Source: Ornithodoros turicata (taxonomy: Eukaryota > Arthropoda > Arachnida > Ixodida > Argasidae). Taken from it: 64,000 nucleotides of DNA. The notes under the pieces are model-generated. The model was not told the DNA's origin and made no database searches. It was given only the letters and a program-made list of their open reading frames with translations. Shown here in pieces: positions 1 through 10,726 of this stretch. The DNA lies in NCBI RefSeq assembly GCF_037126465.1, contig NC_088206.1:26414790-26478789 (forward strand). Reading direction: 5' to 3'. Positions within the stretch are counted from its first letter, which is position 1, and each line of letters opens with the position of its first letter. A program made the position numbers and the translations under genes.

Positions 1-58
1 ATGAGCGCCACCACGCGCGTCACTATGTGACGCAAGTGGTGAGGACGCTTCTCATTGG
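1..58. other. Short non-satellite flank with a small palindrome
   Basis: The first 58 bases do not match the satellite that follows. They contain a short perfect inverted repeat, GCGTCAC-TAT-GTGACGC. No gene is visible. Confidence 0.5.
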
Positions 59-3055
59 ATGCACAGTATATATGGGCCCTCTCGACCCATGGAATACGTA
101 TTCGCCAGACCTAACCTAACCTCAGTCACGAAGGAAGCACAGTCTACATGGACCCTCTCGACACATGGAATACGTGTCTGTCAGACCTAACCTAACCCCA
201 GTCACGACGGAAGCACACTCTACATGGTCCCTCTCGACAATACGTATTCGCCAGACCTAACCTAACCTCAGTCACAACGGATGCACGGTATATATGGGCC
301 CTCTCGACACATAGAATACGTATTCGCCAGACCTAACCTAACCTCAGTCACGACGGATGCACAGTATATATGGGCCCTCTCGACACATAGAATACGTATT
401 CGCCAGACCTTACCTAACCTCAGTCACAACGGATGCACAGTATATATGGGCCCTCTCGACATATGGAACACGTATTCGCCAGACCTAACCTAACCTCAGT
501 CACGAAGGAAGCACAGTCTACATGGACCCTCTCGACACATGAAATACGTGTCTGTCAGACCTAACCTAACCCCAGTCACGACGGAAGCACAGTCTACATG
601 GTCCCTCTCGACAATACGTATTCGCCAGACCTAACCTAACCTCAGTCACAACGGATGCACAGTATATATGGGCCCTCTCGACACATGGAATACGTATTCG
701 CCAGACCTAACCTAACCTCAGTCACGAAGGAAGCACAGTCTACATGGACCCTCTCGACACATGGAATACGTGTCTGTCAGACCTAACCTAACCCCAGTCA
801 CGACGGAAGCACAGTCTACATGGTCCCTCTCGACAATATGTATTCGCCAGACCTAACCTAACCTCAGTCACAACGGATGCACGGTATATATGGGCCCTCT
901 CGACACATGGAATACGTATTCGCCAGACCTAACCTAACCTCAGTCACGACGGATGCACAGTATATATGGGCCCTCTCGACACATAGAATACGTATTCGCC
1001 AGACCTAACCTAACCTCAGTCACAACGGATGCACGGTATATATGGGCCCTCTCGACACATGGAATACGTATTCGCCAGACCTAACCTAACCTCAGTCACG
1101 ACGGATGCACAGTATATATGGGCCCTCTCGACACATAGAATACGTATTCGCCAGACCTAACCTAACCTCAGTCACGACGGATGCACAGTATATATGGGCC
1201 CTCTCGACACATGGAATACGTATTCGCCAGACCTAACCTAACCTCAATCACGACGGATGCACAGTATATATGGGCCCTCTCGACACATGGAATACGTATT
1301 CGCCAGACCTAACCTAACCTCAGTCACGATGGATGCACAGTATATATGGGACCTCTCGACACATGAGTACGTATTCGCCAGACCTAACCTAACCTCAGTC
1401 ACGACGGAGGCACAGTCTACATGGGCCCTCTCGACACATGGAATACGTATTCACCAGACCTAACCTAACCTCAGTCACAACGGATGCACAGTATACATGG
1501 GCCCTCTCGACACATGGAATACGTATTCGCCAGACCTAACCTAACCTCAGTCACAACGGATGCACGGTATATATGGGCCCTCTCGACACATAGAATACGT
1601 ATTCGCCAGACCTAACCTAACCTCAGTCACGACGGATGCACAGTATATATGGGCCCTCTCGACACATAGAATACGTATTCGCCAGACCTTACCTAACCTC
1701 AGTCACAACGGATGCACAGTATATATGGGCCCTCTCGACATATGGAACACGTATTCGCCAGACCTAACCTAACCTCAGTCACGAAGGAAGCACAGTCTAC
1801 ATGGACCCTCTCGACACATGAAATACGTGTCTGTCAGACCTAACCTAACCCCAGTCACGACGGAAGCACAGTCTACATGGTCCCTCTCGACAATACGTAT
1901 TCGCCAGACCTAACCTAACCTCAGTCACAACGGATGCACAGTATATATGGGCCCTCTCGACACATGGAATACGTATTCGCCAGACCTAACCTAACCTCAG
2001 TCACGAAGGAAGCACAGTCTACATGGACCCTCTCGACACATGGAATACGTGTCTGTGAGACCTAACCTAACCCCAGTCATGACGGAAGCACAGTCTACAT
2101 GGTCCCTCTCGACAATATGTATTCGCCAGACCTAACCTAACCTCAGTCACAACGGATGCACGGTATATATGGGCCCTCTCGACACATGGAATACGTATTC
2201 GCCAGACCTAACCTAACCTCAGTCACGACGGATGCACAGTATATATGGGCCCTCTCGACACATAGAATACGTATTCGCCAGACCTAACCTAACCTCAGTC
2301 ACAACGGATGCACGGTATATATGGGCCCTCTCGACACATGGAATACGTATTCGCCAGACCTAACCTAACCTCAGTCACGACGGATGCACAGTATATATGG
2401 GCCCTCTCGACACATAGAATACGTATTCGCCAGACCTAACCTAACCTCAGTCACGACGGATGCACAGTATATATGGGCCCTCTCGACACATGGAATACGT
2501 ATTCGCCAGACCTAACCTAACCTCAATCACGACGGATGCACAGTATATATGGGCCCTCTCGACACATGGAATACGTATTCGCCAGACCTAACCTAACCTC
2601 AGTCACGACGGATGCACAGTATATATGGGACCTCTCGACACATGAGTACGTATTCGCCAGACCTAACCTAACCTCAGTCACGACGGAGGCACAGTCTACA
2701 TGGGCCCTCTCGACACATGGAATACGTATTCACCAGAACTAACCTAACCTCAGTCACAACGGATGCACAGTATACATGGGCCCTCTCGACACATGGAATA
2801 CGTATTCGCCAGACCTAACCTAACCTCAGTCACAGCGGATGCACAGTATACATGGGCCCTCTCGACACATGGAATACGTATTCGCCAGACCTAACCTAAC
2901 CTCAGTCACGACGGATGCACAGTATATATGGGCCCTCTCGACACATAGAATATGTATTCGCCAGACCTAACCTAACCTCAGTCATGACGGATGCTAAGTA
3001 TATATATGAGCTCTCTCCGCACATGGAATACGTATTCAGCTGACCTAGTCACAAC
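59..3055. repeat. Tandem satellite, unit about 76 bp, carrying TTAGG-type telomeric motifs
   Basis: Roughly 39 head-to-tail units of about 76 bp fill this span. Each unit contains CCTAACCTAACC, which is TTAGG read on the other strand, followed by CAGTCACGACGGA, a GTATATATGGGCCC box and CTCGACACATGGAATACG. Some units are 7-9 bp shorter because ACATGGA is missing after CTCGAC. Variants fall into classes: GATGCACAGTATATATGG, GAAGCACAGTCTACATGG and a CAGCTGACC-like degenerate last unit near 3040. Short open frames across it simply reflect that the unit length is not a multiple of three, so they are not genes. Arthropod telomeres are usually (TTAGG)n, so this is a satellite with embedded telomere-like motifs, not a telomere itself. 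Confidence 0.95.
240..2838. repeat. Higher-order repeat: about 1.3-kb block duplicated at a 1,279-bp offset
   Basis: Within the satellite, the order of unit variants in about 240-1559 recurs almost base for base in about 1519-2838. For example, the block at 281-493 recurs at 1560-1772 and the block at 1257-1463 recurs at 2536-2742, both exactly 1,279 bp apart. Only scattered substitutions are seen (for example CTGTCAGACC versus CTGTGAGACC). The identity breaks down before about 240 and after about 2838, which bounds the duplication. It looks like one recent unequal-exchange step inside the array. Confidence 0.85.
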
Positions 3056-4345
3056 GGATATTGTAGTCCTAACGTATTTCATATATATATACATATATAT
3101 GTATGTGTAATTTGACGTGACATTTGTGATGCATGAACATTCAACGTAGAATAACGTACAGAATGTGACCTTTGTCGTTAAGACTCCCCATGTAAAACAT
3201 CAGTTTTCCTCTTATTCATTTGTGCTTCTGCTAACGATTTCCAGTATTTTTGTGCACATTTCAATATTAAATGCTGTATTCCAGAAATCTGCGCTCAAAA
3301 TACGCCTATGTCTCATAGTAAAGTTCTTGCTTGGCAAGCAGTTTTCTGTTTTACATCACAGTTGGCCCTAGGAGCTTTAACTCTTCTAATAACCCTGTTC
3401 TGCCTTTCAAAAGCAGATATTCATTTCGTAGCCTGCTTTTAATGTCCGTATGGTTCGTATTCACACGTGTCGTCTGGCAACAATGACATAAAGCCGGTGT
3501 TATTTGGTAACATGCACTGGACGTCCGTATTCACAAGTGTCGTCTGGCAACAATGACCTTACCGTACTCCTGCTAAATCTACGCCCATCCGTGCGCTGTG
3601 GGAGCGTTACTAAACTACAGCCTATGTTTTAATTTCACCTGGAGCTCAGATCGTATCTAATCGTTGACACATAATCCTACCAGAAGTGTAATGTAGCCGT
3701 TGATTGTCAGCATGGGTACCGGAGCACGTTTCTTCTTCAGAGCTTCTTCTTTGTCAGAAAATGTCTCTGTCGGTGGCCTTTTGGGAGCTGCTGCGTACGG
3801 AACGATTCCCAGACGCTGCGTGCGTCACATAATCTCTTCCTCCATCGATGACAATTTGCGTTTCGCCATATTTCTACTGATTTCGACGGCAGGTATACGA
3901 CGTCATTGTTGTCCAAACCGAAACCATGCACCCACGTGGTCCTGCGGGGTGTGTGCTACAGGCCGTCCACAATTGGCCGAGAGGACTGGACGTTGATGAC
4001 GTAAGCCCGCTTCGAAGGGATATATCCGGCGGTAACGGCCCGCTATTTTTCCGTGGTAACTGAGCCCCCGGTGCACTGAATACGGTTAAAAGAAGATGTG
4101 TGCATGATAGTGAGGGATCATGAGAACCGTTTCCGGCAGAGTACTCGGAATTCGCGAAAATCATTTCATTGTCCCTTTAAGTGTCTCCCTGGCCGTACAA
4201 CTTTGTACATCGGAGTACCTATGTATAAAAATACTCCTTTGTTTTTGTAATATTTACCCAAACTTATAAATTTAAACGTAAGAAATATTATACTAACACG
4301 ACATTGACTAGAGGGCTCATGTCGTTCAGCACCCACCTTATCCGA
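3056..4345. other. Unannotated stretch with a short direct duplication
   Basis: No gene is recognised. A segment of about 40 bp containing TCGTCTGGCAACAATGAC occurs twice, near 3456-3495 and 3523-3562. An (AT)n-rich patch lies near 3080-3110. Small open frames here have no recognisable motif. Confidence 0.4.
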
Positions 4346-4420
4346 GTAGTATAGATAGGTTGAGAAACTCATACTTGGCCCCAAGGGCAGCGCCACCGTC
4401 GCGTTGCGCTGACTTTTTTT
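4346..4420 (-). repeat. Fragment of a dispersed repeat family (terminus), inverted relative to the copy at 17285-17755
   Basis: About 75 bp, running from AGTAGTATAGATAGGTTGAG through GCAGCGCCACCGTCGCG to a run of T, is the reverse complement of about 17664-17750 with few mismatches. It appears to be the end of the same interspersed repeat whose longer copies are at 9705-10320 and 17285-17755. Confidence 0.65.
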
Positions 4421-5871
4421 TTCGAAAAAACTCAAAGAAAGGGTCATCCCGTCGACGAACCCGTTTCCGGAAAAGCAACACGCTCGCGTGCGGTACCGTG
4501 TTAACGCATTGGGCGCAGAATCGCGTTCGGTTTCGGGAACGGCGTCGGGAGAAGTGGCCCGGCGTGTTGCTGAAACGTCTTCGAGGACGCGGATGACCCT
4601 TTCTTCTAATTTTAAGTAAATCTCATTCGGAAAATATTCGTAATTATTAATCCTCGTGGCATAGAGAATCCATATCGCGAAGTAGTGTATATAGAAAATA
4701 ACAATCTCTGCGATTGAAATTCTCTGTCATCGTGAAGAGTGCTTGTCAAAGTGAATGAGCTAAAGCTTACATATTGTGAACTTATGCATTCTACAACTCA
4801 GATTGTAAATTGCAACACCCTTTAATATTTTAATTAAACACTTACTGCTGTGTGGTAAACTCCACTTCAATTGACATATTTTAGCGTTTATTCCGCAATC
4901 AAATATCTTGTATAGGATGTGTGACTATATGCACAACGTTTTAATCTACATCTAAAAAAATGTAAGAAAGAGTGTGCAGTTTTGACTTTGAAAATTTAAA
5001 CAGGAAAATGATCTTAAGTCTGGAGTTTGCGTTTTACCTCATTATGAGCTAAAAACTTATAAAATTCAAGTATACCCTTTCCATTTGTAGTGCCTGTGTG
5101 CTATGACACTAAAAATATGGTGATAGCTTTTTCAGTATGGCTACGGGAAACCTCGGGTACATTTTGTGAATTGGATCTACATTTACGTGTGACCTGTGCT
5201 GTTTATATTGATTACTTTTACAAAAGGAACATTTGCTTATTATAATTAAGATTATATATCTTCCATCATGTTTATGCATAGTGCTCATCCTCATTGTATA
5301 GTGGTTACACATTTCTGATGACAGTTGTGTGATTCGATTCTCCCAAAATCTGATTGCGTTTGTGTGCCGTGTGTTACCAGGATTAGAATTGTACACTCCG
5401 CCTGTACGTCATGCTTGTAAAATCCTTCATTTGCATCGCATCATTTGGTAATAGGTTCCTTTCAACATATATTGTCGGCTGTCCAACTGTTTGAGAAATA
5501 TATACACTGTGCAATTTAATTCACAAAATATGATAAGCTTTTGCTGAACATTAGTGTTCCTGTTTTGTAAACAAAGATTGATGTAACATGCCTCTAAATT
5601 TCAATTAGTGATTCTTCTCCTACAATTCTATCCTTCGGATGATGATGTTGTATAGAGTGTAGTCGTGTAAAACCTCTTTGATTGTCAGCGCTGATTCCAT
5701 ATGAGGATCCTTGTACGTAGTGTGGAATATTCGTTTCCTTAGCAATCATTATGTTCAATCTAGCCATACTAAATATAAGCTTGCGATGCGTAGAATTCAT
5801 TACATTGATGACAAAGATTACATTGATTATTTCAATTATACACTTGTTTATTTCGATAAACTACAGTTGTC
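4421..5871. other. Intergenic; AT-rich from about 4,600
   Basis: No coding feature is recognised. From about 4,600 the composition becomes clearly AT-rich and stays so to about 8,620, unlike the surrounding sequence. Minus-strand frames at 5109-5396 and 5594-5800 have no recognisable motif. Confidence 0.35.
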
Positions 5872-6723
5872 CTATTCCAAACTCTGAAGTTTTCGTTTCT
5901 TGTCTTGATTGATGAAATGAGAATTCATTATATAGTTTAGTCTTATTATTGGCCGCTTGACTCCAGCGTTGATTAATGCAGGCGATACGTTGTCGCCGTA
6001 TTTGTATTGCTTCAGCAACTTGCACTTTGTTGTGACAAACTTGCACAATCTCTTATTGATGTTTCCTTTCTTTGTATGAAGATTCTTGAATAGCATACAA
6101 GAGAGTATTAGATGAAAATCGTCCAGTGGTCCACCGCAATTGATATGTTCATTGAGTTTCAACAAGTGATGATACATTACACCTTGTACGACAATATTGA
6201 ACTTCTGGTCATTCGACATCATTGCAAGAACTGGTAGAAGAAAATAACTGTGTAGATGCTGTAGTGGAACATACCACGTGATACGATTTTTTTAGGTACT
6301 TTCCATTTCAATTGTTAGGTGTAATTTCAACAAATCCGTAATGAATCGTGCGATATAGACTGCTTGTATATGATAATTTGATCTCATTGCTTTCTTGATT
6401 AATGCAATGCCCATTGCAATGATTACAGTTACATCTGGTCTAGTGTATTTCAATTCTTCGTTAGCAAACCTCAAACACTCCACCATCAATCCCAGTGGCC
6501 CTTCCGATGTTGACGTGCAAATATTTTTAAAACTATTGTAGATTTGGCATACAAGTTCTTGCACCTTCAATTCCGTAATTTGTACCATATCTCCGAATAC
6601 GACCATGTCCAGGACGTATTGAAATGCTGTGATAATAGAATCCTTTGGCAGCTCTTCTTTTTCGAAGCAGCTTTTTATCACGTCCTCCCATGACCTATGG
6701 TAGCGAGTACAAAATCCGTCCAT
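5872..6723 (-). pseudogene. Unrecognised reading frame of about 283 codons with one in-frame stop
   Basis: On the minus strand a frame opens with ATG at 6723, preceded by an in-frame TAG about 14 codons upstream. It runs 143 codons to TAA at 6292-6294 and stays open in the same frame through 69 further bases into a second 116-codon frame (6222-5872). The two pieces are therefore one frame split by a single stop, next to a run of A residues. The product is rich in hydrophobic and charged helices, contains several Cys and His residues without a clear zinc pattern, and shows no signal peptide, RT, integrase or transposase motif. It sits in an AT-rich island unlike its surroundings, so foreign or viral origin is possible but only inferred. 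Alternatives are a decayed host gene or a retained intron around 6223-6291. I do not recognise it. Confidence 0.45.
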
Positions 6724-8185
6724 CTCTTCGCTGAAACTTCCTTGTTTGTTCTGTGTTCTAGTGTGCTTCTACATTTAATTAAATCGTATCTGTGCTCATT
6801 TTATTGATTAAAAATTTATTATGTTATCAGGTTTAGAATGTTATTAATATCCCGCTGTGAGAATTATGAAAAATCATTTACAAAAAGATGCGATGTGTAA
6901 GAAAAAACGTGTGCTCCCATTATCTCTGCTGTGTACAAAGGCCACACTAGAGTCCGTCCCTCCCTATCCTGACTTGTGTGTGTGGGGGCGAGTTTATGGC
7001 CTTCAGTTACATTGGGTACCAAGACCACGGGAGAATTTCTCTACTCCCTGAGGGCGGAACCTTGACGAAAGTGTAGGCGAACTTTATGGTTAGCGGCTTC
7101 CCTCTCTCACTTTATTTTTTCGAATCCACTAGTGGGTCCTGGATGAAAAAGACAGGTTTCTGTTGTGTATTCGCGCTGCTTGTTTAGAAAATGTTTGTCT
7201 AAATTAATTACTGCTTTGACTTTGTTTCAGATGATCACTCGATTTATATTAACAAAAGCATTCTATGAGTTGTGTCTGTTGTGTCTGTTGATTTCCTCTG
7301 TAGAAAACTTTTACATTAATTTGCATTTCAGATGTGTTGTTTATTTGTGGCTTCTGCGTGTAGAAATTATTGTTGCAAAGGTATAATAAAATTTAATGAA
7401 ATTTGTTTCTCGTTTTTGAATGAGTATTGTTTCTATCATGGAATAAACTGACTTTCTCTCTTTGTTTGAGATGTTCACTCGATTGACATTTTGTGCATGC
7501 ATGTGTCTGTTGATTTCTCGATTAATTAGAAAATGACTGCCTGAAATAGTTTATGTCTTGTATTTGTTTCTGAGTGGTTCATCTATGTAGAACTTTGTGT
7601 TGCGATAATACAATAATCTGAAATACATTAAAGTTGCAATGTTTCTCGTTTTGATTGATTATCGTTTCTGCCGATGATAGCGTAATATTTCTCGCTTGCT
7701 TAGATAATGTTTGTCTAAAATCAATTTGCAGTGATATTGAAGTCTGTTCTTAGATTTTTGCTTGTTACTGTTTGTTTGGTAGGATTCTTATTGTGTTCTT
7801 GAGAATCGAATAATGCTAACACCTATTTGCGATAGTTGACCAATAAAAAATTTCGCCTCTGTACAAGCTTGACCGGTCCTAAGAATATCCCCCTTTGGAG
7901 GAAAGAATGTGAAAGGGAGTGAGTCCCCCACCCCATAAAGTGACAAAGGACTTATGGTTTCTTCGCTTTGGGCTGTATAGAGAGAGAGGGGGAGAGAGCG
8001 TGACCCCCACCAGTCTAGCTCAGATAGCTGGCTTGGTTGTACTGTTGTTGGATACCTCCGTCAAGGTAATGTTTATAGTGTGTGTTGAATGAAAATTGTA
8101 TATTGTTCGACTAGATTAGCTCGCAAGGATGATCTTATGATAGTTCACACGATAGATTATTTCCCTTTCAAGTTATTGAATTTGT
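6724..8185. other. AT-rich intergenic sequence with diverged internal repeats
   Basis: No gene is recognised. Motifs such as AATGTTTCTCGTTTTGAT recur near 7400, 7640 and 8190, suggesting an old diverged tandem or dispersed repeat. Short plus-strand frames here (for example 7165-7386) carry no known motif. Confidence 0.35.
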
Positions 8186-8517
8186 AATGTTTCTTGTTTT
8201 GATAGATTGTTTCGCTATTATTTTCCTGCATGTATCTGTTTACGCGTTGAACGATGCACCGTATAGTGTGTTTCTCTGTTCTTCAGCGTTAACTCTGTGT
8301 TAGTCACAGTATTATATTTGTTGAGTTTGAGTTTGATTATAGAAAGTATTAAATTTGTAATGTTTCTCGTTTTGATAGATTGTTTTTCAATTATTTTCCT
8401 GTATGTATCTCTTGTTTACGTGTTGGATGATGCATGGGTTTGGCTCTCTATTAGTGCTAGCTGTTTATCGCGTTTCTCATTATTTCCTTGCATGTGTGCT
8501 ATTCACATCATTAGAAA
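8186..8517. repeat. Two diverged tandem copies of an AT-rich unit, period about 165 bp
   Basis: The block beginning TTGTAATGTTTCTTGTTTTG near 8190 recurs near 8353 in the same orientation, and both continue through TATTTTCCTG.ATGTATCT and TTTACG.GTTG..TGATGCA. Identity is moderate, so the duplication is not recent. Confidence 0.6.
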
Positions 8518-8677
8518 CTGATTAATTAAATTTGTGTCATGTTGGAATATTCAACTTAGCTTCCCTATTGTGCTTGAAATTACTTACATCTAATAGAACT
8601 TGCAATTATTGTGCTCACGTCTCAGACATTTGATAATAGAACTTGTAATTTGATTGTAATCGTATTGATTAAGAGTA
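8518..8677. repeat. Left half of a segment duplicated at 10386-10575, split by the TRIM element
   Basis: The sequence from CTGATTAATTAAATTTGTG to CGTATTGATTAAGAGTA matches about 10386-10570 with small indels and substitutions. Its continuation on the far side of the LTR element (9596-9690) matches 10571-10650. The duplicate at 10.4-10.65 kb therefore represents the empty, uninserted site. Confidence 0.8.
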
Positions 8678-8848
8678 TGTAGAGGAGGTGGTCTTCCTCT
8701 ACATGAGTCCTGACCGGCGATGATGGAATGTCCCAGCGGGCAGATGTGCGTGGCCTCACGCTAGGACGGTGCCGGTAGAACTGCTGTGCCAGCGCCGTAG
8801 CGCGTGGCAGCAGAGGCGCGTCGTCGTCGTCTTCCACGGGCCGCCACA
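8678..8848 (-). repeat. LTR of the TRIM element (3' LTR in element orientation)
   Basis: 171 bp, TG...CA ends, and identical by eye to 9425-9595. It is preceded in element orientation by a G-rich polypurine tract at 8849-8862. Confidence 0.9.
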
Positions 8849-9424
8849 TCACTCCCCCCTCAGACGCGGAGCGGTGCATGCGGTTGAGGTCCGCGTCGAT
8901 ACCATGAAGAGGAGAATGAGGGCGACTCGTGGATGGTGGACGATTGGAGATACGGCTTGCGATTGTGGCTGTTGATGCAGCAGCGGGATGGCGGGAACAA
9001 GGGCGCTGGATCCGGGCGGGTTCCAGAGATGAGTTGTGAGTGCTGAGTGGTTGGGTGCTTGAGTGCGTTGTGTGGCGTTGAGTTGCTGCGTTGCTTGTTG
9101 CTGAGGGAGTGCGTTGAGTGATCGTTGTCGAGAGCTGTTTGTTGCTGATTGTGTTGAGTTGCTGAGTGGGCGACAGTACCGCGACCAGTACGACAGCATG
9201 AATGCCGGTTGCCGCCAGAGAAGTGCCGGGGAGGACCATCATGAAGCAGGTGGAGGCCGGAAAGTCAGCTTACTGTGGTCTCCCTGCGGGTCCCCGGTGG
9301 AACAACGGTCCCGGTGCGCCTTGCCTGCTAGAGGGTGGTTCGCTGCTGGTTTGCCGACGAAAAATTTAGGATGTTGAGTGGCCGAATTACGCCGAACATG
9401 GTGTTCGTTGTTCGGGTCACCAAA

Positions 9425-9595
9425 TGTAGAGGAGGTGGTCTTCCTCTACATGAGTCCTGACCGGCGATGATGGAATGTCCCAGCGGGCAGATGTGCGTGG
9501 CCTCACGCTAGGACGGTGCCGGTAGAACTGCTGTGCCAGCGCCGTAGCGCGTGGCAGCAGAGGCGCGTCGTCGTCGTCTTCCACGGGCCGCCACA
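9425..9595 (-). repeat. LTR of the TRIM element (5' LTR in element orientation)
   Basis: 171 bp, TG...CA ends, and identical by eye to 8678-8848. The primer-binding-site-like sequence lies immediately inside it at 9407-9424. Confidence 0.9.
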
Positions 9596-9704
9596 AGTAT
9601 CTTCTTTGATTAAATGTGCTACTCCATTTTAATCCTGATTCATTGAAAACTTGAGTGTATGATTACTGTTAATACAAAATATTGTGATAAGTAAGTATAT
9701 TCTT

Positions 9705-10320
9705 TATTATGTGTATTGTATTGTGTTTCTTCTGTTTCATGTTTTTTGGCTGGGTTTTTCTCCTTCACACAGAGTCACAACATAATTCCTGCCACTTTTG
9801 CTTTAATAAATATACTTCATCTTGTACTTTTGTGTATGATTGTCCATTTGCATGTCTATACTTGCATGTAAACTGCGTACTGCGCGGCTGTTGTAAGGAA
9901 AAAAATGCTTGTGAAGTTGGCCCAGGTGTGATGATAGCATCGCTTGGGTGTGTTGGAAGCGTGTATGTCTATACTTGCATGTAAACTGCCCACCGCGCAG
10001 CTGTTTCAGCAGAAAAAAAATTACGAATGAAGTCAGCACAGTCGGAAAAAATGTGAATGAAGTCGGCCCAGGTGTGACGGCACCGTGGCTTGGTAGGGTT
10101 GCCAGTGTGCATGTCCCTACTTGCATGTAATGAATGCATGAATGAAGTTGGCCCAAGCGGAAAAATTGCCAAAGAAGTCGGCCCAGGTGTGACGGTATCA
10201 TCGCCTAGCTGGGATTACAGTGTGCATGTAAACCACTCACACGCTACCTGCGAAAAAAAATTGCGAACGAAGTCGGCCCAGGCGGAAAAACCGCCAAAGA
10301 CGTGAGCCCAGGTTGAAAAA
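9705..10320 (+). repeat. Interspersed repeat with internal 30-bp GAAGTCGGCCCAGG modules (copy A)
   Basis: Positions 9705-9910 align with about 17325-17520: both contain TTTTTGGCTGGGTTTTTCTC, then AGAGTCACAACATAATTCCT, and later TTGCATG.AAACYGC. The copy continues as a tandem of modules built on GAAGTCGGCCCAGGCGGAAA and on GCATGTC.TACTTGCATGTAA. No coding capacity is convincing. The superfamily is unknown; it could be a composite satellite-bearing MITE. Confidence 0.75.
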
Positions 10321-10385
10321 TGCGCGATGGTAAATGAACGCACTGCCCTCCGCCAACGTGCCGGCCACCGATCACTTCATAAGAA

Positions 10386-10655
10386 TCTGATTAATTAAAT
10401 TTGTGTCATGTTGGAATATTCAACTTAGCTATTGTGCTTGAAATTACGTACATCTATCAGAACTTGTAATTAAAGCTCCACTATTGCAATGATGGTGCTT
10501 ACGTATTGGAATGTTAGACTTTTTATAATAAAACTTGTAATTTTGAGTGTAATCGTATTGATTAAGAATACCTTCTTTGATTAAATGTGCTACTCCATTT
10601 TAATTCTGATTAATTGGAAACTTGTGTGCATGATGATTACCATTAATAAAAAATA
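10386..10655. repeat. Duplicate of 8518-8677 plus 9596-9690: the empty insertion site of the TRIM
   Basis: This segment repeats the host sequence on both sides of the TRIM without the element. At the insertion point it reads AAGAATACCTT, where the occupied copy reads AAGAGTA / AGTATCTT. This shows both that the TRIM is an insertion and that its target duplication is 4 bp. Confidence 0.85.
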
Positions 10656-10658
10656 TTA

Positions 10659-10726
10659 GTCCGTATTCACCAACTTACTTAAACTATTGGTTTAGTGACG
10701 TCGGGTTTAAATCAATCACGTGAGAC
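10659..10726. repeat. Left arm of a long-range inverted repeat (TIR candidate, about 65 bp)
   Basis: It begins GTCCGTATTCACCA and continues through TTGGTTTAGTGACGTCGGGT. The reverse complement of 17180-17247 gives the same sequence with few mismatches. TA dinucleotides abut both outer ends (10657-10658 and 17248-17249). Confidence 0.75.

Larger units (their letters stand above)
8678..9595 (-). mobile_element. Complete miniature LTR retrotransposon (TRIM), 918 bp, minus orientation
   Basis: Two direct terminal repeats of 171 bp (8678-8848 and 9425-9595) look identical and run TG...CA. They are flanked by a 4-bp target duplication AGTA (8674-8677 and 9596-9599). Read on the minus strand, the internal part begins right after the LTR with TTTGGTGACCCGAACAAC, which has the form of a tRNA primer-binding site (TGG first). 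It ends with the purine tract GAGGGGGGAGTGA just before the other LTR, as expected for a polypurine tract. The internal region is only 576 bp, with no protease, RT or integrase, so the element is non-autonomous. A GC-rich minus-strand frame (8622-9242) runs through it but is Ser/Thr/Gln-rich, low in complexity and reads on into the host, so I do not call it a gene. Identical LTRs imply a recent insertion. Confidence 0.92.

Noticed and set aside
281..2742. Recurring 68-70 codon open frames in the satellite
   Set aside because: They repeat with the tandem unit and exist only because 76 is not divisible by three; no start context or domain supports a gene.
1..3055. CRISPR array
   Set aside because: Periodic repeats are contiguous 76-bp units without unique spacers, in a eukaryotic context.
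8622..9242. 206-codon minus-strand frame over the TRIM
   Set aside because: It runs out of the element through the LTR into host sequence, is low in complexity and has no retroelement domain.
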